DNA of 64,000 bases from Gemmatimonadota bacterium (lineage in GTDB: Bacteria; Latescibacterota; UBA2968; UBA8231), in assembly GCA_018673255.1 (NCBI GenBank), contig JABHDC010000245.1, positions 1-64,000 of the forward strand, given 5' to 3'. A model generated the notes under the pieces. It did not search any database and had not been told where the DNA came from. It worked only from the letters and a program-made list of their open reading frames with translations. A program made the translations under genes and the position numbers. The number at the start of each line of letters is the position of its first letter. Position 1 is the first letter of the stretch. Of this stretch, positions 35,126 to 44,400 are shown piece by piece.

Positions 35126-37408
35126 ATGCGACATATGAGGGTGGTGCTCATCCTCATGCTGCTCGTGGCACCTGTCTGCGCCTCGACGGTGGCGGGGACG
35201 ATCCGGCTCGATCTGGATGACATCCCCGCTGCAGATCTCGAGGTCCGGCTCCTCGACCGACGAGGCACTCTTCTCGACAGTACCCGCACCGATGATGAGG
35301 GCCGCTTTGGCCTGCGTACGACACCGATGATCCTGCCGGAAGGTGGGCAGACGCAGATTTCAGCAGACGTGTCCCGGCTGCTGCTGCCCTATCCAAATCC
35401 CTTCAACCCCACCATCCATCTGCCCTGGTCGCTGTCCCGTCTGGAGCCGATGCAACTGGTCATCTACAACGCTCTGGGACAGCCGATCCGTCATCTGCTG
35501 GATGGTCTCCAGTCCACCGGTGACGGCCAGACCACATGGGACGGGCGCGATGATGCCGGGCGCGCCATGGCCTCGGGACTGTATCTGGCGCAGCTGCGCA
35601 CTCCCCGGGTAACACATACGCGTTCGATCCTCCTCATCGACGGCGCGGTGCCGACCGCATCGAGTGTGACTATCCAGGAGCCACTGGATCTGGTATTGCA
35701 GGTGGATGGCCTGGCGATCACACCAACACAGTGGCAGGTTGATACGCCCGGAGACCAGGGGACGCTGCAGGTGGGGCTGCGTCGTCATCAACAGAGGCTG
35801 CCACAGGACCACGGTGCATACGACATGGTCGGTGTGCCGGCGGGCTCCTTCTCGATGGGCAGTGACGAATATGACGACGAGCAGCCTGTGCACGCCGTTC
35901 GACTCTCCGCCTTCCTGCTGGGCATCACGGAGGTGACCGTGGCGGCCTATGCACGATGTGTGGCGATGGGAGTGTGTGATACGCCAGCCGGTGGCGAGGG
36001 CTGCAACGATGACCTGTCTGCAGTTGATCGTCAACAACACCCTGCCAACTGTGTGACCTGGTATGATGCGGCAACCTACTGTGCCTGGGCAGGCATGAGA
36101 TTGCCTACCGAAGCCCAGTGGGAGAAAGCCGCCCGGGGCCCGTCAGGTTCCACCTATCCCTGGGGCAATGATCTTCCCGGGGGTGCCGGCAATTGTGATC
36201 GGGCCGTGATGATGCGGGCTGGTCTGGGACTGGGCTGTGGTCACGATGGCACGGGTCCGGTGGGCGAGCGACCCGGTGGCCGCAATGTGTATGGGATCGA
36301 TGATCTGGCGGGCAATGTGTGGGAGTGGACGGCCGATGCCTACGATGCCGAGGCCTACGATCGCGAAGCGGCGACCGATCCCCACGTAGTGGGTGCGCCG
36401 ACGGATCGTCGATCCGTGCGCGGCAACAGCTGGTACTACGTCGACCCGAATCCGGATCTGCGCGCGGCCAATCGCTACGCCTTCCCGGCCATGCGCTGGC
36501 TCCCTTTCGTCGGCTTCCGTTGTGCCGTGAGTGATCAGGTGCTTGATCTGCCGGCGGCGCCCCCGGGGCCGCTTGCCGTGGCGCACGCAGTGGATGAATG
36601 GCTGCCACGCAATCAGGTGATCATGGAACTGGAGGCGGACCGGCAGCCCGCGGGTGATGTTCCAGGTGAGCAGGACGTGGTCCGCATTCCTACGGGATCT
36701 CTGATCATGGGCAGCGCCGATGGCGACAGTGATGAACGTCCACTGCGACGGGTCTGGATCGATGCCTTCGTGATGGATCGCTATGAGGTGACGGTGGCTC
36801 AGTATGGCCGGTGCGTGGCGGCGGGTGTCTGCCGTGAACCCCACCATACGGCCGATGCCTATCGACTCGCCTTCGAGGTCCACTACCTCAACTGGGGCAA
36901 GGAGGGCAGATCGGCTCATCCCATCAACGGGGTCAGCTGGTACGATGCCGAGACGTATTGCCGATGGGCAGAAAAGCGCCTGCCCACCGAGGCGGAGTGG
37001 GAATGGGCGGCGCGTGGCTCGGATGGGCGACTGTATCCGTGGGGGAATGACCAGGCCACATGCCAGAAGGCCATCATGGACGACGGCGGTGATGGTTGCG
37101 GACACGAAATGGCGTGGCCCGTGGGGAGCCGGTCGGCCGGTGGGAGTCCCTTCGGGGTCCAGGACATGGCGGGAAATCTGTGGGAGTGGACGGCCGACTA
37201 CTACGCGCGAGATTTCTACAGCCGGGGTGGGCAGTCCAACCCCTACAACGACGAGGTGGGCGAGGACCTGCGCGTTCTGCGAGGCGGTTCGATGGCAGAC
37301 CAGAATGCGCGCATTCTACGCAGCACCAATCGACTCGGTTATCTTCCAGACCAGCGATACGACTACACTGTTGGATTCCGGTGTGCCGCCGACGACGTGG
37401 CGCCGTGA
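35126..37408 (+). CDS. Exported protein with internal FlgD/Por-type domain and two FGE-sulfatase (SUMF1-like) domains
   Basis: This 760-aa protein has a signal peptide, a carboxypeptidase-regulatory-like strand domain (about 20-70), and a FlgD_ig-like domain with YPNPFNP at Tyr89. Two formylglycine-generating-enzyme folds follow (about 232-475 and 510-757). Each has the family blocks: VPAGSFSMGSD / IPTGSLIMGS, RLPTEAQWEKAARG / RLPTEAEWEWAARG, YPWGND, and DLAGNVWEWTAD / DMAGNLWEWTAD. Neither has the RxGS-C...C active-site cysteine pair of true FGE (VRGNSWYYVDPN and LRGGSMADQNAR lack it), so binding is more likely than catalysis. ATG 35126 or 35135 may start it, after GGAGGGAG. Confidence 0.82.
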   Translation: MRHMRVVLILMLLVAPVCASTVAGTIRLDLDDIPAADLEVRLLDRRGTLLDSTRTDDEGRFGLRTTPMILPEGGQTQISADVSRLLLPYPNPFNPTIHLPWSLSRLEPMQLVIYNALGQPIRHLLDGLQSTGDGQTTWDGRDDAGRAMASGLYLAQLRTPRVTHTRSILLIDGAVPTASSVTIQEPLDLVLQVDGLAITPTQWQVDTPGDQGTLQVGLRRHQQRLPQDHGAYDMVGVPAGSFSMGSDEYDDEQPVHAVRLSAFLLGITEVTVAAYARCVAMGVCDTPAGGEGCNDDLSAVDRQQHPANCVTWYDAATYCAWAGMRLPTEAQWEKAARGPSGSTYPWGNDLPGGAGNCDRAVMMRAGLGLGCGHDGTGPVGERPGGRNVYGIDDLAGNVWEWTADAYDAEAYDREAATDPHVVGAPTDRRSVRGNSWYYVDPNPDLRAANRYAFPAMRWLPFVGFRCAVSDQVLDLPAAPPGPLAVAHAVDEWLPRNQVIMELEADRQPAGDVPGEQDVVRIPTGSLIMGSADGDSDERPLRRVWIDAFVMDRYEVTVAQYGRCVAAGVCREPHHTADAYRLAFEVHYLNWGKEGRSAHPINGVSWYDAETYCRWAEKRLPTEAEWEWAARGSDGRLYPWGNDQATCQKAIMDDGGDGCGHEMAWPVGSRSAGGSPFGVQDMAGNLWEWTADYYARDFYSRGGQSNPYNDEVGEDLRVLRGGSMADQNARILRSTNRLGYLPDQRYDYTVGFRCAADDVAP

Positions 37409-37424
37409 TCCCGGAGGTTTTCGG

Positions 37425-38834
37425 ATGCCTCACCTTCAGGAGACGGGTCTGATCATGATCCATTCATTTCATCGGCGATGGCCCATCAGGCGCATGACCC
37501 GGGCCGTCATCCATACTGTGGGTTGCCTGGTGGGAGCACTGGTGGTGTGGCCGCTTTCCGGCGACGCCACAGAATGGTTCTGGCCTGATACAGCCCTGTT
37601 GAATGCACCATCGCCACGACAGAACGCGGCCGGTATCTACGACCCGATCCGGGACCGGGTCATCATCTTCGGCGGTCGCAGCAGCAGCGGGGATCTGGAT
37701 GATGTGTGGGAGCTGGAACTCTCCCGACTGTATTGGAGTCAACTGCCCACAACCGGCTCCGCTCCCTCGCCGCGCCACACGCACAACGCGGTCTACGACG
37801 AACGAACCAATGAAATGTTGATCTGGTCGGGGCGATCGATCGACGCCAATGGCTCCCAACTCCACAACGACGTCCATGCCCTGGATCTGGCGACACTGAG
37901 CTGGCGCCAGATCGAACCATCGACTGATCCGCCGGTGGCTCGTTACGGGACGGCCGCCGTCTTTGATGCTGTGTCCGGGGAGATGGTGAATTTTGCCGGC
38001 TTCACGGAACGGGGCCGTTTCGACGACACCTGGCGCCTGAACCCGGCCACCGGTGCGTGGCGCGAAGTAGTGACCGATGAGCGCCCGGGCCAACGCTGCC
38101 TGCATGCAGGCGCCCTCGATGCCAAGGGCGATCGCATGATCATCTTTGGCGGGCAACGGGGCAATGACGCCCTCGACGACGCGTGGTCTCTGGATCTGCG
38201 CACGGACACGTGGCGTTCGTTGCCGTCTCTGCCGGCTGGGGGTCGCCGCTTTCCGGCCGTCGCTTTCGATGCGCGGTCCGGTCAGTTTTTGACCTTCGGC
38301 GGTGAGCGTGACGGCGAGCGATTCTCAGACCTGTGGGCACTGACATTCGACGCACCGGCCGATCCTTCGAAGGCCCGATGGCACATGATGGGCGAACAAG
38401 GTGCCGGACCTGTGGCCAGAGATCGGGCCGTCCTCATCTACGATACCAAGCGCCATCGGTTGGTGCTCTTCGGCGGCACGGGTACATCAGGACATCTGAA
38501 TGACACCTGGACATTTTCGCTGCCCACACCCACCGCCATTCTGACGCCGGACGGGCCCGAACCCACATCGCTGGCACTGTCGTCGATCTATCCGAACCCC
38601 TTCAACGGCCAGGTGCGTATTCAGGTGAGGGTGCCTGGATCACAGAGGGCGAAGGTCGAGATCTTTGATCTGCTCGGTCGCCGGATTCGACGCCTGCCGT
38701 GGGTGGCCGGGATGACGACGATCACCTGGGATGCCACTGCCGAAGATGGACAGCCCGTGGCCACGGGAGTGTATCTGGTGCGTCTGCAGGCGGCCGAGTC
38801 CAGCGTGTGTCGTTCGGTGGCGCTGATTCGCTGA
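37425..38834 (+). CDS. Secreted kelch-repeat (six-bladed propeller) protein with C-terminal YPNPFN domain
   Basis: This 469-aa protein has a signal-anchor (IHTVGCLVGALVVW, about 26-42). Six kelch-type repeats follow, marked by IIFGGRSSSGDLDDVWELEL, MLIWSGR, MVNFAGFTERGRFDDTWRL, MIIFGGQRGNDALDDAWSL, FLTFGGERDGERFSDLWAL and LVLFGGTGTSGHLNDTWTF. The C-terminus has a FlgD/Por-type domain (YPNPFNGQVRIQV, ATGVYLVRLQ). ATG 37425 has GGAGG eight bases upstream; a longer frame in the same phase overlaps the FGE-like gene and is unlikely. Its stop overlaps the SGNH gene start (TGATG). A polysaccharide- or surface-protein-binding role is inferred. Confidence 0.85.
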   Translation: MPHLQETGLIMIHSFHRRWPIRRMTRAVIHTVGCLVGALVVWPLSGDATEWFWPDTALLNAPSPRQNAAGIYDPIRDRVIIFGGRSSSGDLDDVWELELSRLYWSQLPTTGSAPSPRHTHNAVYDERTNEMLIWSGRSIDANGSQLHNDVHALDLATLSWRQIEPSTDPPVARYGTAAVFDAVSGEMVNFAGFTERGRFDDTWRLNPATGAWREVVTDERPGQRCLHAGALDAKGDRMIIFGGQRGNDALDDAWSLDLRTDTWRSLPSLPAGGRRFPAVAFDARSGQFLTFGGERDGERFSDLWALTFDAPADPSKARWHMMGEQGAGPVARDRAVLIYDTKRHRLVLFGGTGTSGHLNDTWTFSLPTPTAILTPDGPEPTSLALSSIYPNPFNGQVRIQVRVPGSQRAKVEIFDLLGRRIRRLPWVAGMTTITWDATAEDGQPVATGVYLVRLQAAESSVCRSVALIR

Positions 38835-39967
38835 TGGCGGTCGTTTCCTCACTGCGTGCGTGGTTGCCAAAGTTGCTGCTGGCGGCCGTTGCCGTGTTGG
38901 CGACGATGGGCGTGGCCGAGGTCGTGTTGCAATGGACGTGGTCGACGGAGAAGGTCACCCTCATCCACGATCCGTTGCTCGGTTTCCGGGGACGGGGCAA
39001 TGCCCACACGATCTGGCACCGGGAGATGTTCTCTCATCCGCGCATGGTGAGACTGAATGACGATGGCTTCCACGACCACCCTCGTCAGCATGAACCGGCG
39101 CCGGGCACACGTCGTCTCGTGTTTCTCGGTGATTCCTTTCTGGAAGCGTACCAGGTCGACATCGACTCGAGTTTCTCTCAGCGACTGGCACACCGCCTGA
39201 GCCGATCGATGGATCACGTCGTCGAATCGGTCAATCTCGGGGTCCATGGTTATGGACTTGGGGTGTACTCCCTGCAGGTGGGTCAGCGACTGGCCGCCTG
39301 GCACCCGGACGCCGTGGTCCTGTGCCTGTTTATGGGCAATGATCTGCATGACAACTTCACCCCCATCGCATCGGCTGTGGTGCCCCGTTTTGATACCAGG
39401 CAGGGGCAGCTCATGGAGCATCGCCCACCGGCACGGGATCTGCGGATCTGGCTTCGTGATGAGGTCCTGGCCCGTTCCAGCCTGGGGCGATTCTTCTGGC
39501 TGCGTGTGATCAAGTCCAGCAGTTGGGCCATGGCCAGAGCGCGAGCGGCGGGCATGGTGAGCACGCCGGATCTGGCCAGCCATGCCGCCGGCCAGCATGA
39601 ACACATGCTGGAAGTGGGTCGCCTGCTGCTGCTACGCATCATCGCAGATCTGCGTCAGCAGGGGCTGCCGTTGCACGTCTTCATCATCCCTGATCCATTC
39701 CTCGTGCACGATCTGGCGCAACAGCATCGTGGCGTCGGAAGGGTCCTGGCAGAGGACGAGCGTCTACAGTCCGAATCCATGGTGTTGCGCCTTCTTGACG
39801 CGCAGGGCGTGAGCTACACATCAGTGCGCGAACACTTCGTTCGGGCCAACCTCGACAGTGCCGGCTTCTACCGAAGTGGCTTCGGTCATTTCACCGATTC
39901 TGCCCATCCTGCCGTGACCGAGTTGCTCGAACTGCCTCTGCGAGAGCTTCTTGAGGTCTCGTTTTGA
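38834..39967 (+). CDS. SGNH/GDSL-type hydrolase with N-terminal membrane anchor
   Basis: This 377-aa protein has an N-terminal hydrophobic anchor (LLLAAVAVLATMGVAEVVL). The SGNH blocks appear in order: block I VFLGDSFLEA (Ser101), block II NLGVHGYG (Gly), block III LFMGNDLHD (Asn), and a likely block V HFTDSAHPAV (Asp/His) near the C-terminus. Such proteins are esterases or acetylhydrolases acting on sugars or lipids. The ATG overlaps the kelch gene stop, so the two proteins are co-translated. The large insert between blocks III and V (about 190-330) is not recognised. Confidence 0.8.
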   Translation: MAVVSSLRAWLPKLLLAAVAVLATMGVAEVVLQWTWSTEKVTLIHDPLLGFRGRGNAHTIWHREMFSHPRMVRLNDDGFHDHPRQHEPAPGTRRLVFLGDSFLEAYQVDIDSSFSQRLAHRLSRSMDHVVESVNLGVHGYGLGVYSLQVGQRLAAWHPDAVVLCLFMGNDLHDNFTPIASAVVPRFDTRQGQLMEHRPPARDLRIWLRDEVLARSSLGRFFWLRVIKSSSWAMARARAAGMVSTPDLASHAAGQHEHMLEVGRLLLLRIIADLRQQGLPLHVFIIPDPFLVHDLAQQHRGVGRVLAEDERLQSESMVLRLLDAQGVSYTSVREHFVRANLDSAGFYRSGFGHFTDSAHPAVTELLELPLRELLEVSF

Positions 39968-39980
39968 TACCGAGCCCTGA

Positions 39981-40009
39981 TTGACACCCGCTGAATTGCG
40001 GGGTAGAAT
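39981..40009 (+). promoter_or_regulatory. Strong sigma-70 promoter for gltA with palindromic spacer
   Basis: Perfect TTGACA, 17-nt spacer, TAGAAT (5/6). The spacer contains CCCGC-TGAATT-GCGGG (39987-40002), an inverted repeat sitting exactly between -35 and -10, a classic repressor position. The ATG follows 45 bp downstream with GGAGG. Confidence 0.75.
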
Positions 40010-40053
40010 CCTCAGTCCAGTATCGACCTCGCACCTGACCACCGGAGGATCAC

Positions 40054-41346
40054 ATGTCCGACAGCGCCCGCCTCCAATTGGGGGACAAGACCATTGACTT
40101 ACCGATTGTCGTTGGCAGCGAGGACGAACACGCGATAGACATCAGCAAGCTGCGTTCGGAAACCGGCTACATCACCCTCGACGAGGGCTACAGCAATACT
40201 GGCGCATGTCAGAGCGCGATCACCTATATCGATGGCGAAGAGGGGATCCTCCGCTATCGTGGGATCCCGATCGAGGTCCTCGCCGACAAGAGTTCATTCG
40301 TCGAGGTCGCCTATCTGTTGATCTGGGGTAGCCTGCCCACGCAGGAGCAGTTGACCACATTCCAGGAACTGATGACGAAACACTCCTTTCTGCGGGAGCA
40401 GATTCGCCATCATTTCGAGGTCTTTCCGCCCGGATCGCCGCCGATGGCGGTGCTGTCTGCGGCGCTCAACTCCCTGGCCTGCTTCTATCCGGAATTACTG
40501 GACACGGAAGACGTCGATGTTTTCGAGGAAGCCGCGGCACGCATCATCTCGAAGGTGCGCACCATCGCGGCGTATTCGTACAAACACGACATGGGCCACT
40601 ACCTGGTGTATCCGCACCCGGAGAAGAGCTTCTGCGAGAATTTCCTCCACATGATGTTCTCGGAGCCCTACAGGGATTACGAGCCGGATCCCACGTTGGT
40701 GCGAGCTCTCGATGTGCTGCTGCTGCTGCATGCCGACCACGAACAGAACTGTTCGACGTCGACGGTGCGCATGGTGGGCAGTTCAGGAGCCAATCTGTTT
40801 GCTTCCGTGGCGGCCGGCGTCAGCGCACTGTGGGGCCCATTGCATGGTGGGGCCAATGTTGCCGTCGTCGAGATGCTCGAAACAATCCTGGCACAGGGCA
40901 TCTCAGTGCAGGATTACGTGCAGCAGGTGAAAGACAAGAAGGCGGGGATTCGACTGATGGGTTTCGGTCACCGCGTCTACAAGAATTTTGATCCTCGCGC
41001 CAAGATCATTCGCAAGCAGGCTGAGAATGTCCTGGCCAAGCTCGAGATCAAGGATCCCTTGCTGGGACTGGCCGAGGAGTTGGAGGGCGTGGCGCTGGAA
41101 GACGACTACTTCATCGAGCGCAAGCTGTATCCGAATGTCGACTTCTACTCAGGCGTCATCCTGCGGGCGATCGGAATCCCGACCCGGATGTTCACGGTCA
41201 TGTTCGCCATCGGTCGCATGCCGGGTTGGATCGCGCAATGGTACGAGGATCGCTTCATCTCCCATGGCAAGATTCAGCGACCTCGCCAGGTCTACACGGG
41301 CCCGACGGAGATGTGTTACGTCCCGCTGGAGGAACGCGGTCAGTAG
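40054..41346 (+). CDS. gltA: Citrate synthase
   Basis: This 430-aa type II-size citrate synthase condenses acetyl-CoA and oxaloacetate to citrate at the entry to the TCA cycle. The catalytic triad is present: His264 in GPLHGGAN, His306 in GFGHRVYKNFDPR and Asp363 in NVDFYSGV. LHADHEQNCSTSTVRMVGSS is the family signature near residue 228. The N-terminal beta-domain (ITYIDGEEGILRYRGIPIEVL) marks it as the Gram-negative hexameric-type form, which is often NADH-regulated. It starts ATG 40054 after a strong SD, is monocistronic, has a near-consensus promoter upstream and is followed by a hairpin. Confidence 0.97.
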   Translation: MSDSARLQLGDKTIDLPIVVGSEDEHAIDISKLRSETGYITLDEGYSNTGACQSAITYIDGEEGILRYRGIPIEVLADKSSFVEVAYLLIWGSLPTQEQLTTFQELMTKHSFLREQIRHHFEVFPPGSPPMAVLSAALNSLACFYPELLDTEDVDVFEEAAARIISKVRTIAAYSYKHDMGHYLVYPHPEKSFCENFLHMMFSEPYRDYEPDPTLVRALDVLLLLHADHEQNCSTSTVRMVGSSGANLFASVAAGVSALWGPLHGGANVAVVEMLETILAQGISVQDYVQQVKDKKAGIRLMGFGHRVYKNFDPRAKIIRKQAENVLAKLEIKDPLLGLAEELEGVALEDDYFIERKLYPNVDFYSGVILRAIGIPTRMFTVMFAIGRMPGWIAQWYEDRFISHGKIQRPRQVYTGPTEMCYVPLEERGQ

Positions 41347-41375
41347 AGCGACACAATAGCCAGACGTGTTTGCAT

Positions 41376-41410
41376 GAGGGGTGACTCGGCCGAAGGCTGA
41401 TTCACCCCTC
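41376..41410. terminator. Terminator hairpin between convergent gltA and hybrid kinase
   Basis: GAGGGGTGA (41376-41384) pairs with TCACCCCTC (41402-41410), followed by GTCTGTTT on the plus strand. The right arm includes the stop codon and last codons (Asp-Glu-Gly-stop) of the minus-strand kinase. Confidence 0.7.
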
Positions 41411-44400
41411 GTCTGTTTCCTGCGCGGCGAAGGTCCGCAGGGCCTGACCGACCGTGTCCAACAGTTGTGCCAACTCCTGCAGCCCTTCTTCGGCGCCAGT
41501 CAGATCGCCCGTCTTCAGGCGTTGTTCGAGACCGGCCGCACACTCACTCAGTTGTGTCGCACCGACTTCTCGAGCTGACCCCTTCATGGTGTGCACGTGC
41601 CGTTGCAGGGCCTCCCTGTCGCCGGTGGCGAATGCGGTACGGGCCTGGTCCAGAATCTTGGGCGTGTCGTCGAGAAATAGCTCAACAAATCCGATGATAC
41701 TGAAATCGGGATCCAGCTCGGCAAGTTCGTGCAGTTCCATCAATGGCTGCGGGTCCAGAATCCCGCCGGCGACAGTGCTCTCTGAACTTGCGGGCGCTGC
41801 AGCGTCACCGTTGGTCACCCGCGCCAATACGCTGCGCAAGGCCTGCTTGCGTACGGGTTTGGAGACAAAATCATCCATGCCTGCTGCCAGGCATCTTTCC
41901 CGATCGCTCTCCATCGCATTGGCGGTGAGGGCGACGATGGTCGTCCGGGGTCTGCCTGCGGCCTCTTCGCTCTGACGAATCAGGCGCGTGGCCGTCAGAC
42001 CATCCATCTCCGGCATCTGTACATCCATCAGGACAACGTCAAAGGGGCCGGCGTGCTGGCAGGCCTCCAGGGCAAGGCGACCATTCTCTACTTCGACGAG
42101 ATCGTGACGATCGCTGCGCAGCAGGGCATGGACAACCTTTCGATTGAGTTCGTTGTCCTCGGCCAGCAGGATGCGCAGGGGGCTGACTTCCCCTTCGATC
42201 CCCTGGTCGTCATTGGCCGGGCGCATGACCGCCTCTTCCTCTGTAGGCAGTCGAAGGTGGATCTGGAAGTGGAAGGTGCTCCCCTCTCCCGGCGTGCTGT
42301 CGACCTCGATCCGCCCTTTCATCATTTCTACCAGCCGGCGGCAAATGGACAGGCCGAGCCCCGTGCCCCCGTGCGTGCGGGTGATCGAGCCGTCCGCCTG
42401 TGTGAAGGGATGGAAGATGTCGCCGAGTCGATCCGGGGCAATGCCGATGCCACTGTCTTCGACCTCTCCCAACACCACCACGTCCTGGCCGCGATGTTGG
42501 GCCGAGATCCGGATACTGACACGGCCCTGTGCGGTGAACTTGATGGCGTTGGACGCGAGGTTGAGGAGCACCTGGCGCAATCGAGTGGGATCTCCCACGA
42601 CGTCGATCCGGGCCTCCTGGGTCACGTCGGTCGTGAGGTTGAGTCCTTTGTCGTCAGCGCTACCCACCACAGTACGGCGCACGTCCTCGACGACCCCCTG
42701 GAGAGAAAAAAGAACCGCCTCCAGATCCAGTTCGCCCGCTTCGATCTTTGACAGGTCGAGCAAGTCGTCGATGATCCGTGTCAGCGCATCCGAGGCCCGC
42801 AGGATTGTGTCGACCTCATCCGCGGCGGTCTCGGAGAGTTCGGATGACTGCAGCGATTGAGCCATGCCCATGATGGCATTGATCGGCGTTCGGATCTCAT
42901 GGCTCGTATTGGCGAGGAAGGCGCTCTTTGCGAAGTTCGCTTCTTCCGCGACCTGTGCGGCCAGACGCATTTCCTGGGCGGCCTGATGTTGTGAGGTGAT
43001 ATCCAGGACCGTGACCAGAACCCGCGAATAGTCGCCGACGGCGCCAGGTGGAACGGCCCAGCTCATGATGATTTGCAGGGGCATGCCGGACAGGGTGTAC
43101 ACCGTGGTTTCCGCCGAAAATCGTTCGGCGCCTTGATGCACGGCCACCACCCCCCGGCCGAATGCATCGAAGGAAGAACGGCGGAAGATCCGATGCAGAC
43201 TCTGTCGTAGCTGGTCGACATCGTCGGCCCCGAACAAGGTCAACGTGGCGCGATTGACGTGCAGTACCCGGATCCGTTTCAGACACTCAAACAGCTCTGC
43301 CGGGTGTTCAGCCAGGTGACGCTGCAACGCGTCCGGTTCCGATGGCATCGAATTCAGGTGCGACTCGACCTCGACGTAATCATGTTCCCACAGCGAGATC
43401 GGCGCTTCTTCGAAGAAACTGCGGAACCGATCTTCGCTTTCAGCCAGATGAGCCGCATGGCGTCGTCGGCGTTCGATGAGAGCGATGGCGAGTAGGAGCG
43501 CGGCTGCGACAGACACGCTGATGGGGATGAAGAAGGCCGGGCGCTGGTAGTAGGGGGCCTGTATGGAGAAGGGAATCTGGATGCCTTCATCGGAACGCCC
43601 ATATTCATCGCGCGCCTGAATGTCGAGCCGGTGTTGCCCAGCCGGCACGTCAGAGAGACGGACCTCAGACTCGGATGACCATGGAGACCACGACCCGCTG
43701 TCGAGCCGGGATCGTGTCCGGATCTGGGCCCGAGAACCACCGCGATAGGCAAAGCTCTGCCACCGGATGACGGCCTCGTCATCTGAAACCAACGTGTCCA
43801 GGCCGACCAGGCGCGGCGGGAAATGAGGTGTCGAGCTCAGATCAAGGACAAACGTGCCTCGTCCGGCAGAGCCGATGAGCACCCGGTTGCCGTCGGTGGC
43901 CACGGGCCACAATTCCAGCGCTTCCAGCCCCGAACGGGCGCCGAAGGACAACCAGATCTCGTCTCGAAGGCCTGCCAACCCGCCACGAGTGGCCATCCAC
44001 AAGGTCCCGTCTTGACCCAGGTCCATGTCCCAGATGCTATCGTGGATCAGACCATCCTGGCTGTCGAGATAGCGGATCTGCCCGGCATCGATCTGACCCA
44101 GACCATTCCTCTGATCTGAGAAAGACAGTCGGCCCTCATCGCCGACGGCCAGGGCGATGATCTTGTCGCTCTTCAGGCCCGCCCGGATGTCCCACATGCG
44201 CCAGGTGTCCTGGCGCCATCGACCAATGCCCCGGACGCCGCAGAAGAAGCGGTCGCCCGTGGGGCCTTCCGCGAAATCATATATGCGTGCAGTGCCAAGA
44301 GGGGCCGGGACGGGCCACTCGGCGAATTCTCCTCCGGCAAGGGTGATGATGGCCGCATCCTGCGTGCGCTGCGCGCCGGTGCCTCGTAATCCCAGGAACC

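Noticed and set aside
29305..39967. A full type IX secretion system
   Set aside because: Only substrates with YPNPFN-type domains and a C25 peptidase are seen; no porin, plug or motor gene is in the window.
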